Assembly: GCA_031316315.1 (NCBI GenBank)
Contig: JADBEO010000005.1
Location: 62,001 to 126,000 of the forward strand
Direction of reading: 5' to 3'
From: Chelatococcus sambhunathii
GTDB lineage: Bacteria > Pseudomonadota > Alphaproteobacteria > Rhizobiales > Methylopilaceae
DNA: 64,000 nt
Shown here: one piece after another, positions 46,338 to 55,462 of the stretch
Numbering within the stretch: position 1 is the stretch's first letter
How the letters are laid out: every line of letters starts with the position of its first letter
Notes under the pieces: model-generated
What the model saw: only the letters and a program-made list of their open reading frames with translations
Database searches by the model: none
Told to the model about the DNA's origin: nothing
Program-made: the position numbers and the translations under genes

Positions 46338-47246
46338 TCAGGCGAACAGCAGCGACGACAGCCGCTTTCTGCCGGCGATCGTGTGCTCGTCCTTGGGTCC
46401 CCAGGCCTCGAACAGCTTCACCAGCTCCTTGCGGGCCCCGTCCTCGTTCCATGCGCGATCCCGCCGGACGATCTCCAGCAGATGGTCGAGCGCATCCTTT
46501 CGCAGGCCCGCGGCCGCGAGCCCGACGGCGAGGTCGAAGCGCGACTGATGGTCAGCCGGATCCGCCGAGACCTTAACCTCGAGCGGCGCGAGATCGCCGA
46601 CCGCGGCCGCGCGCTCGGCGAGCTCGATCTGCGCGCGGGCGGCGGCCAACGCCGGGTCGTTCGCGCCCTCCGGCGCGGAAGCCAGCGTCTCCTTGGCGCT
46701 GGCGAGGTCGCCCGCGGCGATGCGGGCGCGGGCGAGGCCGGCGATCGCGGCCACGTTATCGGGCTCTTCGACGAGGAGTTCCGCGAACAGCTCGGCGGCG
46801 CCGGCCGCATCGCCGGCCTCGAGCGCCCCTTCCGCCTCGGCGATCAGGTCGCTCGCCTCGTCGGGAAGCTCTTCACCGATCATGCGCTCGACGAAGGCCT
46901 GAACCTGAGACTCGGGCAGAGCGCCCATGAAGCCGTCGATCGGCTGGCCGCGCCGGAACGCGATCACCGCGGGGATCGACTGGATGCCGAGCTGGCCCGC
47001 GATCTGCGGATGCTCGTCGATGTTCATGGTGACCAGCCGCACCTTGCCGGCGGCAGCCTTGACCACCTTCTCGAGCACCGGCGTCAGTTGCCGACAGGGG
47101 CCACACCAAGGCGCCCAGAAATCGACGAGCACCGGCGTGGCGACCGAGGCTTGGACGACGTCCGCCATGAAGGTCTGCGTCGTCGTGGCCTTGATCAGCC
47201 CGTCGGTCGCGGCGGCGTCAGCGGGCGTATCCCCGGCGGCGAGCAT
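46338..47246 (-). CDS. cnoX: CnoX/YbbN-type chaperedoxin
   Basis: A 302-residue protein: thioredoxin domain (about 20-130) with a CGPC active site (FWAPWCGPCRQL, Cys48 and Cys51) and a cis-Pro loop (SIPAVIAFRRG), then tetratricopeptide repeats (about 135-300). YbbN of E. coli has a SxxC site; the full CGPC here matches the alphaproteobacterial type, which can reduce disulfides while holding substrates for folding under oxidative stress. It heads the three-gene minus-strand run. Confidence 0.9.
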   Translation of the reverse strand: MLAAGDTPADAAATDGLIKATTTQTFMADVVQASVATPVLVDFWAPWCGPCRQLTPVLEKVVKAAAGKVRLVTMNIDEHPQIAGQLGIQSIPAVIAFRRGQPIDGFMGALPESQVQAFVERMIGEELPDEASDLIAEAEGALEAGDAAGAAELFAELLVEEPDNVAAIAGLARARIAAGDLASAKETLASAPEGANDPALAAARAQIELAERAAAVGDLAPLEVKVSADPADHQSRFDLAVGLAAAGLRKDALDHLLEIVRRDRAWNEDGARKELVKLFEAWGPKDEHTIAGRKRLSSLLFA

Positions 47247-47465
47247 TGTTCGGGTTCTCCGTCAGAGAAAGGGTCTGGGCGGGGCCGTCGCCGCGCCTCG
47301 GGGCACAGATGGGTCAAGCGCGGCCCGATTGCAAACTCGGCCGCATCGCTTGGTCGCTGAGGGGACTTGCCGCGCGTCCCGGAGGGGACATCTGCTCGGA
47401 ACCCGGTCGGACGAGTCGCCGGGGCAAAGACCAATTGCGCATGGCCGATCCACGTGAACGATCTA

Positions 47466-47480
47466 TTGTGCAGTGCACAA
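47466..47480. promoter_or_regulatory. Palindromic operator candidate before ndh
   Basis: TTGTGCA-G-TGCACAA: seven-base arms around one base, 43 bases upstream of the ndh start. The TGCAGTGCA core resembles sites described for PhaR/AniA-type regulators in alphaproteobacteria, which is a tentative link. Confidence 0.5.
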
Positions 47481-47523
47481 ATGGTGTAAGAGGCGCGTCA
47501 ACCCTTCAGGAGAGCTTAATCGC

Positions 47524-48792
47524 ATGGACGTCGAGACGCCGAAGCGCCCCAAGGTCGTCATCGTGGGAGCCGGATTCGCCGGACTGACGGCCGCCACCAA
47601 GCTCGCCAAGGCCGATGTCGACGTGACAGTGCTTGACCGGCACAACTACCATTGCTTCCAGCCGCTGCTCTACCAGGTCGCGACCGCCGAGCTGTCGCCC
47701 GCTGACATCGCCTGGCCGATCCGTCACGTCCTGCGCCGCCAGAAGAACGCGACCGTGCTCCTCGGGACCGTCTCCTCGATTGATCTCGAAGCAAAGAAGG
47801 TGATCGCCGACACGGCCACGCTGGACTTCGACGAGTTGGTGATCGCCACCGGCGCCACTCACTCCTATTTCGGCAATGACGAGTGGGAGAAGTCGGCGCC
47901 GGGCCTGAAGCGCATCGAGGACGCGACGGTCATCCGCCGGCGTCTCCTGATGGCGTTCGAGCGTGCCGAACTCTCGAACGATCCGGCCGAGCGCGAGGCG
48001 CTCCTCACCTTCGCGATCGTCGGCGCCGGGCCGACGGGCGTGGAGCTCGCCGGCGCCATCATCGAGGTCGCGCGACAGGTCATGCCGTCCGAGTTCCGCA
48101 AGATCGATCCGCGCACCGCGCGCGTCATCCTGATCGAGGCCGGCCCGCGCGTGCTGCCGGCCTTCCCCGATGGCTTGACCGACTACGCCCGCCGCTCGCT
48201 GGAGACGATGGGCGTCGAGGTCATGACCAACACGCGTGTCGTCAACGTCGACGCGAACGGCGTCGATCTCGAGCATGGCCGGGTCGACGCGGCCACTGTG
48301 ATCTGGGCGGCCGGCGTGGTCGCCTCGGACGCGGGCCGATGGCTCGGCGCCAAGACCGACCGCGCCGGGCGCGTCATCGTCGAGCGCGATCTGACGCTGC
48401 CGGGAAACCGGAACGTGTTCGTCATCGGCGACACCGCCGCGGTCAGCCGCGAGGACGGGTCGCCCGTGCCGGGGGTCGCGCCGGCCGCGAAGCAGATGGG
48501 CGCCTATGTCGCCGACGTCATCGCCTCGCGCGCGCGGGAGGCGGTTCCGCCGCCGGCGTTCGTCTACAAGCATCAGGGCGACGTTGCGACGATCGGACGG
48601 CGCTCCGCCGTCATCAAGCTGCCGCGCGCCAATATGACCGGCTTCTCGGCGTGGCTGTTCTGGTGCTTCGCCCACATCTACTTCCTGATCGGCGCGCGCA
48701 ACCGCATCGCCGTGGCGTTTAAGTGGGTGTGGGACTACATCACCTTCCATCGTGGCGCGCGGCTGATCACGGACCAGCGCGACCAGCTGTAG
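47524..48792 (+). CDS. ndh: Type II NADH dehydrogenase
   Basis: A 422-residue membrane-associated flavoprotein passing electrons from NADH to quinone without proton pumping. Two nucleotide-binding folds: FAD site VIVGAGFAGLTAATK at the start and NADH site AIVGAGPTGVELAG in the middle; FVIGDTAAV binds FAD, and the C-terminal amphipathic helices (AWLFWCFAHIYFLIGARN) attach to the membrane. AGGAG lies before ATG 47,524. An operator-like palindrome upstream suggests regulated expression. Confidence 0.93.
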   Translation: MDVETPKRPKVVIVGAGFAGLTAATKLAKADVDVTVLDRHNYHCFQPLLYQVATAELSPADIAWPIRHVLRRQKNATVLLGTVSSIDLEAKKVIADTATLDFDELVIATGATHSYFGNDEWEKSAPGLKRIEDATVIRRRLLMAFERAELSNDPAEREALLTFAIVGAGPTGVELAGAIIEVARQVMPSEFRKIDPRTARVILIEAGPRVLPAFPDGLTDYARRSLETMGVEVMTNTRVVNVDANGVDLEHGRVDAATVIWAAGVVASDAGRWLGAKTDRAGRVIVERDLTLPGNRNVFVIGDTAAVSREDGSPVPGVAPAAKQMGAYVADVIASRAREAVPPPAFVYKHQGDVATIGRRSAVIKLPRANMTGFSAWLFWCFAHIYFLIGARNRIAVAFKWVWDYITFHRGARLITDQRDQL

Positions 48793-48832
48793 GGCGCGTG
48801 GCCCACCGCCGGCCCGCGGCGTAAAGCGCTCC

Positions 48833-48908
48833 GTCATGCCCGGACCTGGTCCGCGCGTCCATCACGCTGGGCGTCCGATGGATCGCCCGGTCAAGCCCAG
48901 CGATGATG
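48833..48908. repeat. Degenerate dispersed palindrome
   Basis: A TCATGCCCGGACCTGG stretch followed by CCATC...GATGG arms (around 48,869 and 48,879) resembles the intergenic repeats near ribB, in weaker form. It separates the convergent ndh and chemoreceptor genes. Confidence 0.4.
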
Positions 48909-48941
48909 CCGCGGTTGGAACGCGTGCGTCACGGAGAGAGC

Positions 48942-50719
48942 CTAGAACCGGTAGGCTGTCCGGCAGCCGCCCCAGTGGCGGTCGCGAATGCGGATCGGCG
49001 CGTCGACCTCGCGGACCATGACCACGTCGCCGCCGATCTCGCGGCGATAGGCCTGCACCGTCGCAGGCCGCGTGGAGCGCGCGGCGGTGATGCCCGTCCG
49101 ATCGTCGAAGATCCGCCGGTTGCGGCAGTTCGCGCTGTTCCAGACCGGATCGCCCGGCCGCTGCGGCAGCGAATAGCGGCTGTTGTGCAGCGGCAGGAAG
49201 CCGTTCCGGTCGGTCACGATGCAGAAGATCATCGCCGGATCCTCGGCGAGTTCGGCGTCGAGCATCGGAGCGAGCAGCCGCTCGAGAGGCGGGACCGCCG
49301 GCGTCAGGTACTGCGCCGGGTCCGATCCCTCGATCGGCCTGTAGTCGGTGTCGAACAGGGCCGATTCCGTCAGCCCGCCGTCGTTGAGCGCGGATTCGAT
49401 GCGCGAGGCGACCCGGCGCGCGATGTCCTGCGCGCGGGCGACGAGCGGCGCATAGCGCCCCTCGACCTCAGACAGCTTTCCGGCCAGCCGCGCGGTCGTC
49501 TCAGCCGACGGATCCTCGAAGGCGCAGTGCAGCCCCATCTGGCTAACGCCGGCGATCTTCAGCGCAAGCGCTCCGATCCCCTCTATTTCGACGCTGAGCC
49601 GGCCGCCGACGGTCGGCTGCGCGCCAGCAGGGGCGGCGATCAGCGCGCCGCCGCGGCCGAGATCGATCGTGCGAGTCTGGCGGCCGTCGCCGAGCCGGAC
49701 GCCGAGCTCGACCGGATAGCGGTCGAACCTGCGCCGGTCGCCAACCTCGCTCTGGCGCATCACGGCGGTGAAGCGCCGGCCGAGGCCCTCCGCCTGATCG
49801 GCCGCATGGCCGGCGGCTCGTTCGGTCGCTGCGGCCTCGGCGTCGAGACGCAGGGTCGCGGCGGAGACCGCGCCGGCTTCTCCGCTCACCGTCGCGACGA
49901 GGCCGGACGCGCGCGCCGCCTCTTCGACGATCACGCCGACCGTCTCCGCCTGGGCGTCGGTCGCTCCCTTGACCGTCGTGAAGGCTGGCCGGACCGAGTC
50001 GATCGCAGCGGCGGCGCTCTCGATCGCGGCGGCTGAGGATTTCGCGCCCTCGCGAAGGCGCATCACGCGCGACTTCACATCGTCCGCCGCCTTCGCGGTC
50101 TGGATCGAGAGGGCCTTGACCTCCTTAGCCACGACCGCGAAGCCGAGGCCGGCCTGACCCGCGCGCGCCGCCTCGATCGTGGCGTTCAAGGCGAGCAGGC
50201 TGGTCTGGGCGGCGACGGCCGAGATGGTGTCGACGATGCCGGCGATCTCGTCGCCGGCCTGCGCCAGCGCCGCGATCAGGGTCCGGGCCTCGACGCCGCG
50301 TTCGCCGGCGTTGTCCAGGAAGTGCGTCGCTTGCGCCAGCGCCGCCTCGATCTCGGTGGAGGTAACGACAGAGCGCCGGTTTTGTCGGCGAGGCCGGTGG
50401 TCGCTTCGGCCGCCTCCCGCGCGGCGCCGGCGAGCGTGTCGGTCTGCCCGCGGACGGCCTCGAGCTGGGCCCGCATGTCGCGGACGCTTGTGCGCGCCGC
50501 CGTGATGGAGGTCCCGACCGACGTGATCGCCGACAGGACGTCCGCCTCGACAAGCTCCAGCGCGTCGCCGCGAACGTGCGTCGTCGCGACGGCTTCGACC
50601 GGAGCAGCCGCCTCCGCCGTCCGCGCGGCGATCACCGGCGCGGCCTCGACCGGCGCGCCGATCGCCGTCCGCCAGCCGAGCTCCAGAAAATTCGGTCTCA
50701 TAGTCCGGAATGAGGCCAT
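48942..50719 (-). pseudogene. Chemoreceptor with PilZ domain and C-terminal sensor, frameshifted
   Basis: The full frame would code for about 592 residues. The N-terminal part (50,719-50,370) reads into a frameshift after TGALS; restoring one base gives [12 protein letters not shown] and the signalling hairpin ([20 protein letters not shown], then [13 protein letters not shown]). Then come a PilZ domain ([22 protein letters not shown]), binding cyclic-di-GMP, and a C-terminal PAS/Cache-like sensor ([31 protein letters not shown]). No membrane helices, so a cytosolic chemoreceptor. The one-base deletion lies near 50,365; it may be a real mutation or an assembly error. Confidence 0.8.
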
Positions 50720-50794
50720 GAAATGGCTAATCGCCCGTTAAACGGACGATTACCGGAAGGTTCACGACGTCGAGCGTAAGATGTTCCGACGGCG

Positions 50795-51616
50795 TCAGCG
50801 TCCGGCCATCGCCGCGCGCTCCTCGCGCATGCGCGCCACCTCGGCGCGCTTGGTCGCGATGGAGGCGATGATCACGCCGGTGGTCACGATCGCGATCAGG
50901 ATGGTGCAGACGGCGTTCATCTGAGGCGATACGCCCCGACGCACCGCGGAGAAAATCTCGATTGGCAGCGTCGAGGCGCCCGGCCCGGTCGCGAACTGCG
51001 AAATCACCGCGTCGTCGATCGACAGCGAGAAGGCGAGCATCCAGCCGGAGATCACCGCCGGCAGGATGATTGGCAGCGTCACCACGAAGAAGGTCTTGGC
51101 CGGGGGGCAGCCGAGATCGAGCGCGGCCTCTTCGAGGCTCCGGTCGAAGGTCAACAGTCGCGACTGCACGACGATCGCGACGTAGCACATCGAAAAGGTG
51201 ATGTGCGCGAGCATCAGAGTGAACATGCCGCGGCTGAGGTCCATCGCCACGAACAGCAGCAGCATGGAGAGGCCCGTGATGATGTCCGGCATCACCAGCG
51301 GCGCGTAGATCATCCCGGAGAACAGCGTGCGGCCCGGGAACCGGCCCATCCGCACCAGCACGATCGCGGCCATGGTGCCGAGCACGGTCGCGACCGTGGC
51401 CGAGACGAGGCCGACCTGTACCGACCGCAGCGCCGCGTCGATGAGCTGCTGGTTGTTCCAGAGCTCGACATACCATTTCGTCGAGAACCCGCCCCAGACG
51501 GTGACCAGCCGCGAGGCGTTGAACGAGTAGATCACCAGGAGGACGATCGGCAGGTAGAGGAAGGCGAAGCCGAAGGTCAGCGCGGTCAGGTTGATTTTGG
51601 AGAGGCCCTTGGTCAT
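50795..51616 (-). CDS. potI: Putrescine ABC transporter permease PotI
   Basis: A 273-residue inner-membrane permease with six helices and the permease-ATPase contact loop EEAALDLGCPPAKTFFVVTLP. It is the second permease of the four-gene pot operon and pairs with PotH. The C-terminus is charged. ATG 51,616 is 10 bases after the end of potH. Confidence 0.92.
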   Translation of the reverse strand: MTKGLSKINLTALTFGFAFLYLPIVLLVIYSFNASRLVTVWGGFSTKWYVELWNNQQLIDAALRSVQVGLVSATVATVLGTMAAIVLVRMGRFPGRTLFSGMIYAPLVMPDIITGLSMLLLFVAMDLSRGMFTLMLAHITFSMCYVAIVVQSRLLTFDRSLEEAALDLGCPPAKTFFVVTLPIILPAVISGWMLAFSLSIDDAVISQFATGPGASTLPIEIFSAVRRGVSPQMNAVCTILIAIVTTGVIIASIATKRAEVARMREERAAMAGR

Positions 51617-51626
51617 CGCGCCGCCC

Positions 51627-52559
51627 TCACGCCCGCCCCTCGATCTCTTTGGTCTGCACGTTCTGGTAGATCGCGATGGGAACGACCAGCACGAGCAGCA
51701 GCAGCACGGCGATCGCGCAGGCCCCGGGCCAGTTGAGGTTGGGAAAGAACTCGGCGTAGAGCGCCTGCCCGATCATGTAGGTGCCTGAGCCACCGAGCAG
51801 TTCGGGGATCACGAACTCGCCGACGGCCGGGATGAAGACGAGGAAGCAGCCCGCGATCACGCCGGGCAGCGAAAGCGGCACCGTCACCTGCCAGAAGCTT
51901 TTCCAGGGCGGGCAGCCGAGGTCGGCGGCGGCCTCCAGCAGGGTCTCGTCGAGCTTCTCTAGGCTGGCGTAGAGCGGCAGCACCATGAAGGGCAGGTACG
52001 AGTAGACCATGCCGATATAGACGGCGATCTCGGTGTGCAGGATCTCGAGCGGCTCGTCGATGATCCCGAGCCACTGCAGCGAGGCGTTGAGCAGCCCCTC
52101 GCGATCGAGGATGCCGATCCACGCGTAGACGCGGATCAGCAGCGAGGTCCAGAACGGCAGGATCACGGCCATGACCAGCGTCGGCCGGATCGTCTTCGGC
52201 GCGCGCGCCATGGCGTAGGCCATAGGATAGGCGATCAGCAGCATCAGGATCGTCGCTGTCGCCGCGATCTTGAGGCTGGAGAAATAGGCCTCGATGTTCT
52301 CGGTGTACTCGAAGATCGCGTAATAGTTGTCGAGGCTGAGGCCGGCGAAGAAGTCCTTGACCGCCTGCCAGCCGCCGGCGAGATCGAGCTGCGGCTCGTA
52401 AGGCGGCTGGGCGACCACCTTGTTCGAGAACGAGATCTTCAGGACGATCAGGAAGGGCGTCAGGAAGAGGACGAGCAGCCAGAGATAGGGAACGGCGACG
52501 ACGAGGCGCCGCCCCCAGGGGCTCGTGCCTTCCGGCTTCGAAGCGACCGTTTCGGTCAT
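51627..52559 (-). CDS. potH: Putrescine ABC transporter permease PotH
   Basis: A 310-residue permease with six helices and the EAA contact loop LLEAAADLGCPPWKSFWQVTVP. ATG 52,559 (MTETVASK) is chosen; the in-frame extension upstream runs into the palindromic repeat. The gap of 180 bases to potG is filled by that repeat, which may dampen or divide the transcript. Confidence 0.92.
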   Translation of the reverse strand: MTETVASKPEGTSPWGRRLVVAVPYLWLLVLFLTPFLIVLKISFSNKVVAQPPYEPQLDLAGGWQAVKDFFAGLSLDNYYAIFEYTENIEAYFSSLKIAATATILMLLIAYPMAYAMARAPKTIRPTLVMAVILPFWTSLLIRVYAWIGILDREGLLNASLQWLGIIDEPLEILHTEIAVYIGMVYSYLPFMVLPLYASLEKLDETLLEAAADLGCPPWKSFWQVTVPLSLPGVIAGCFLVFIPAVGEFVIPELLGGSGTYMIGQALYAEFFPNLNWPGACAIAVLLLLVLVVPIAIYQNVQTKEIEGRA

Positions 52560-52574
52560 GGACGCGGCCCTTTC

Positions 52575-52700
52575 TGATCCCTGCCCCGCGGCAGCGGGGA
52601 GGGTGGCCGAGGCGAAGCCGAGGTCGGGTGGGGACTTGGGGGACGGAGCTCGGTCCTGCACCGCACCCCACCCTGCCCTCCCCTGTCCCAGGGGAGGGAT
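52575..52700. repeat. Palindromic repeat inside the pot operon
   Basis: Three hairpins: CCCCGC/GCGGGG at 52,584-52,599; GGGTGGGG (52,626-52,633) with CCCCACCC (52,666-52,673); and an 8-bp stem CCCTCCCC/GGGGAGGG at 52,676-52,698. The outer parts also pair with each other. It lies between potG and potH and could stop or slow transcription or protect upstream mRNA. Confidence 0.75.
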
Positions 52701-52740
52701 CGCGCTCTGATCCGAGAGCGGCGAATAGCCATCCCGCGCC

Positions 52741-53907
52741 TCACGACGTCAGCAGCACGGCGGCGTCCGGCGCGAACCAGACGTGGACGCGGTCGTCCCA
52801 GGCGATGGGCCTCGCCTCGGTGCGGGTCATGTTGGCGCGGCTGACGCGCAGCACCTTCTCCGAGCCGTCGATCTTGATCAGCAGCACGGTCCAGTCGCCC
52901 ATATAAGCGAGGTCCCAGACCTCGCCCTGCAGCACGTTGTTCGCATCAGCCGGCGGGGCGTCGAGCGAGACGCGCATCTTCTCGGGCCTGACGGCGAGCG
53001 CCACCTTGGAGCCCGGAGCGGGCCCGGCTTCAGCGGCGCAGACGAAGGCGCCCGGGGTATCCTCGCCCGTCACGCGGACCTCGCCGCCGCCAGCGCTTTC
53101 GACCACGCCCTCGATCAGGTTGATGTTGCCGATAAAGTCGGCGACGTAGCGGCAGTTCGGCTGCTCGTAGATCTCGCCGGGCGTCGCGACCTGCACGAGC
53201 TTGCCGTGGTTCATGACGCCGATGCGGTCGGAGACGGTCATCGCCTCCTCCTGGTCGTGCGTCACGATCAGGAAGGTGAGGCCGAGCTCCATCTGCAGGT
53301 CCATCAGCTCGAACTGGGTCTCCTCGCGCAGCTTCTTGTCGAGCGCGCCGAGCGGCTCGTCGAGCAGCAGCACCTTCGGGCGCTTGGCGATCGAGCGGGC
53401 GAGAGCGACGCGTTGGCGCTGGCCGCCGGAGAGCTGGTGCGGCTTTCTCTTGGCGAAGGGCTCGAGCTTCACGAGGCGGAGCATCTCGGCGACGCGCGCG
53501 GCGATCTCGGGCTTCGGCAGCCCGTCCTGCTTAAGGCCGAAGGCGACGTTCTGCTCGACCGTCATGTGCGGGAACAGCGCGTAGGACTGGAACATCATGT
53601 TGACCGGCCGCCGGTAGGGCGGAACGCCCGCAAGGTCCTCGCCGGCGAGCGTGATGCGGCCTGAGGTCGGATGTTCGAAGCCGGCGAGCATGCGCATCAG
53701 CGTGGTCTTGCCGCAGCCGGATGGGCCGAGCAGGGAGAAGAATTCCCGCTGATGGATGTCGAGCGAAACGTCGTCTACCGCGGTGAAGTCTCCGAAGCGC
53801 TTCACGATGTTCTCGAAGCGGATCAGGGGAACGGCCGACGGGTCGAGCCATGGCGCGAAGGATCGACGGATCGGCCCGAGGGCCTTCTGAGCGGGCTTCA
53901 GCGCCAT
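52741..53907 (-). CDS. potG: Putrescine ABC transporter ATP-binding protein PotG
   Basis: A 388-residue ATPase: Walker A LLGPSGCGKTTLMRML, Q-loop MMFQSYALFPHM, signature LSGGQRQRVALAR, Walker B VLLLDEPLGALD and switch His VTHDQEEAM. The C-terminal regulatory domain (TOBE_2, about 290-380) is typical of PotA/PotG. The N-terminus carries a 20-residue extension before the RFENIVKRFGD start of the fold. It is the second gene of the operon. Confidence 0.93.
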   Translation of the reverse strand: MALKPAQKALGPIRRSFAPWLDPSAVPLIRFENIVKRFGDFTAVDDVSLDIHQREFFSLLGPSGCGKTTLMRMLAGFEHPTSGRITLAGEDLAGVPPYRRPVNMMFQSYALFPHMTVEQNVAFGLKQDGLPKPEIAARVAEMLRLVKLEPFAKRKPHQLSGGQRQRVALARSIAKRPKVLLLDEPLGALDKKLREETQFELMDLQMELGLTFLIVTHDQEEAMTVSDRIGVMNHGKLVQVATPGEIYEQPNCRYVADFIGNINLIEGVVESAGGGEVRVTGEDTPGAFVCAAEAGPAPGSKVALAVRPEKMRVSLDAPPADANNVLQGEVWDLAYMGDWTVLLIKIDGSEKVLRVSRANMTRTEARPIAWDDRVHVWFAPDAAVLLTS

Positions 53908-53983
53908 GCTGCGTCCGGTTGGGAGGGAAGAGGGAAGACGTCGCTCCGGACGGCGCGCCGCGCCGTCGGGAGCGGTCAGATCG

Positions 53984-55084
53984 TCAGCGCCCGGACTTCG
54001 CCTTCTGGAAGGCGCGGGTCAGAGTGCGCTGGATCTTCGAGTCGGTGATCGTCTCGACGGTGAAGAGCTTCGCGAACACGTCCGGCGTCGGATAGACGTT
54101 CGGGTTGCCCTTGACGGACTCGTCGATGAACTTCTGCGACTCCAGATTGCCGTTGGCGTAGGACACGAAGTTCGAGTTCTTCGCCGCGACCTCGGGCTTC
54201 TGCATGTAGTCGATGAAGGCGTGCGCGGCGTCCGGATGCGGGGCGTCCGCCGGGATCACCATCTCGTCGAACCACAGCTGCGCGCCCTCCTTGGGCAGCA
54301 TGTAGTCGACCTCGACCTTGTTCTTGGCCTCCTCGGCGCGGCTCTTGGCCTGGTAGACGTCGCCGGAATAGCCGACCGCCACGCAGATCGAGCCCTTGGC
54401 GAGGCCCGAGATGTATTCGGTCGAGTTGTACTGGGTGACGTAGGGCTTGAGCTTGGAGAGGTGGGCGGCCGCCTTGTTGATGTTGTCCTCGGTCCATTCG
54501 GGCTTCAGCCCGAGATAGGTCATGACGGACGGCAACAGGTCCTCGGCGCTGTCGAGGAACATCACGCCGCAGCTCTTCAGCTTCTTGAGGTTCTCAGGGT
54601 CGTAGACGAAGGCCCAGCTGTCCGGCGCGTCGCCGTCGAGCGCCTTCTTCACCTTGTTCACGTTGTAGCCGATGCCGGTCGTGCCCCACATGTAGTTCAC
54701 GGCGTATTCGTTGCCGGGATCGTAGGTCGCGAGCCGCTGATAGATCTCCGGCCAAGCGTATTTCAGGTTCGGGATCTTGGACTTGTCGAGCTTCTGGAAC
54801 ACCCCGGCCTTGATCTGCCGGGCGAGGAAGGTCGCGCTCGGGACCACCACGTCGTAGCCGGACTTGCCGGCGAGCAGCTTGGTCTCGAGGATTTCGTTCT
54901 GGTCGAAGACGTCGTAGGTGACCTTGATCCCCGTCTCCGCCTCGAAGTCCTTGATCGTCTGCTCGTCGATATAGTCCGACCAGTTGTAGACCCGGACTTC
55001 CTTCGACTGCGCGAGCGCCGCGCTCGACGCCGCGGCCAGACCGAGGACGGCCAGCCAGGCGCCTGCGAACCGTTTGATCGTCAT
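53984..55084 (-). CDS. potF: Periplasmic putrescine-binding protein PotF
   Basis: A 366-residue protein with signal peptide (to ASSAALAQ, about residue 25). Polyamine-binding family signatures: VRVYNWSDYIDEQTIKDFEA, YAVNYMWGTTGIGYN, and DEMVIPADAPHPDAAHAFIDY. It binds putrescine in the periplasm and delivers it to PotGHI. It is the first gene of the operon and divergent from the PuuA-like gene, which supports putrescine over spermidine, although the sequence alone does not prove the ligand. Confidence 0.93.
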   Translation of the reverse strand: MTIKRFAGAWLAVLGLAAASSAALAQSKEVRVYNWSDYIDEQTIKDFEAETGIKVTYDVFDQNEILETKLLAGKSGYDVVVPSATFLARQIKAGVFQKLDKSKIPNLKYAWPEIYQRLATYDPGNEYAVNYMWGTTGIGYNVNKVKKALDGDAPDSWAFVYDPENLKKLKSCGVMFLDSAEDLLPSVMTYLGLKPEWTEDNINKAAAHLSKLKPYVTQYNSTEYISGLAKGSICVAVGYSGDVYQAKSRAEEAKNKVEVDYMLPKEGAQLWFDEMVIPADAPHPDAAHAFIDYMQKPEVAAKNSNFVSYANGNLESQKFIDESVKGNPNVYPTPDVFAKLFTVETITDSKIQRTLTRAFQKAKSGR

Positions 55085-55462
55085 GCGAGAGTTCCCCTGA
55101 CCCCCGGACCCTGCGTGGAGGCCGACGCCTGAAGGCTAGCCTTGGGCAGAGATGCGCACAACTGGGCGGCGCGCTTAATTCGACGGCAGGCCGGGTCGCC
55201 GGCGCCCTCTTTGCGGGCCGGATTGATTTGGCCCGCGGGCTCGGGCAGGCTTCGATTGTTCGGCCGTCTCGCGCGGCCGGATCGGGCGGGGTTCTTCCCC
55301 GCCGCGGGGGCCTCCGCCGCCACCTCCCTGACCCGATCCGGGAGCGCCCCCGCCACGAGCGCGCCTCCTGTTCAGGACGCGCCTCGACGCCGCATCCTGC
55401 CGGCTCGGGTCGGCGGCTTCACGGCTCCCGGCCGTCGGCCGCCGCACGATTTTGAGTGACGT
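55085..55462. other. Divergent control region of potF and puuA-like genes
   Basis: 378 bases without a supported gene; both promoters must lie here. It is very GC-rich apart from a TTAATT near 55,174. No clear operator was found by eye. Confidence 0.5.
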
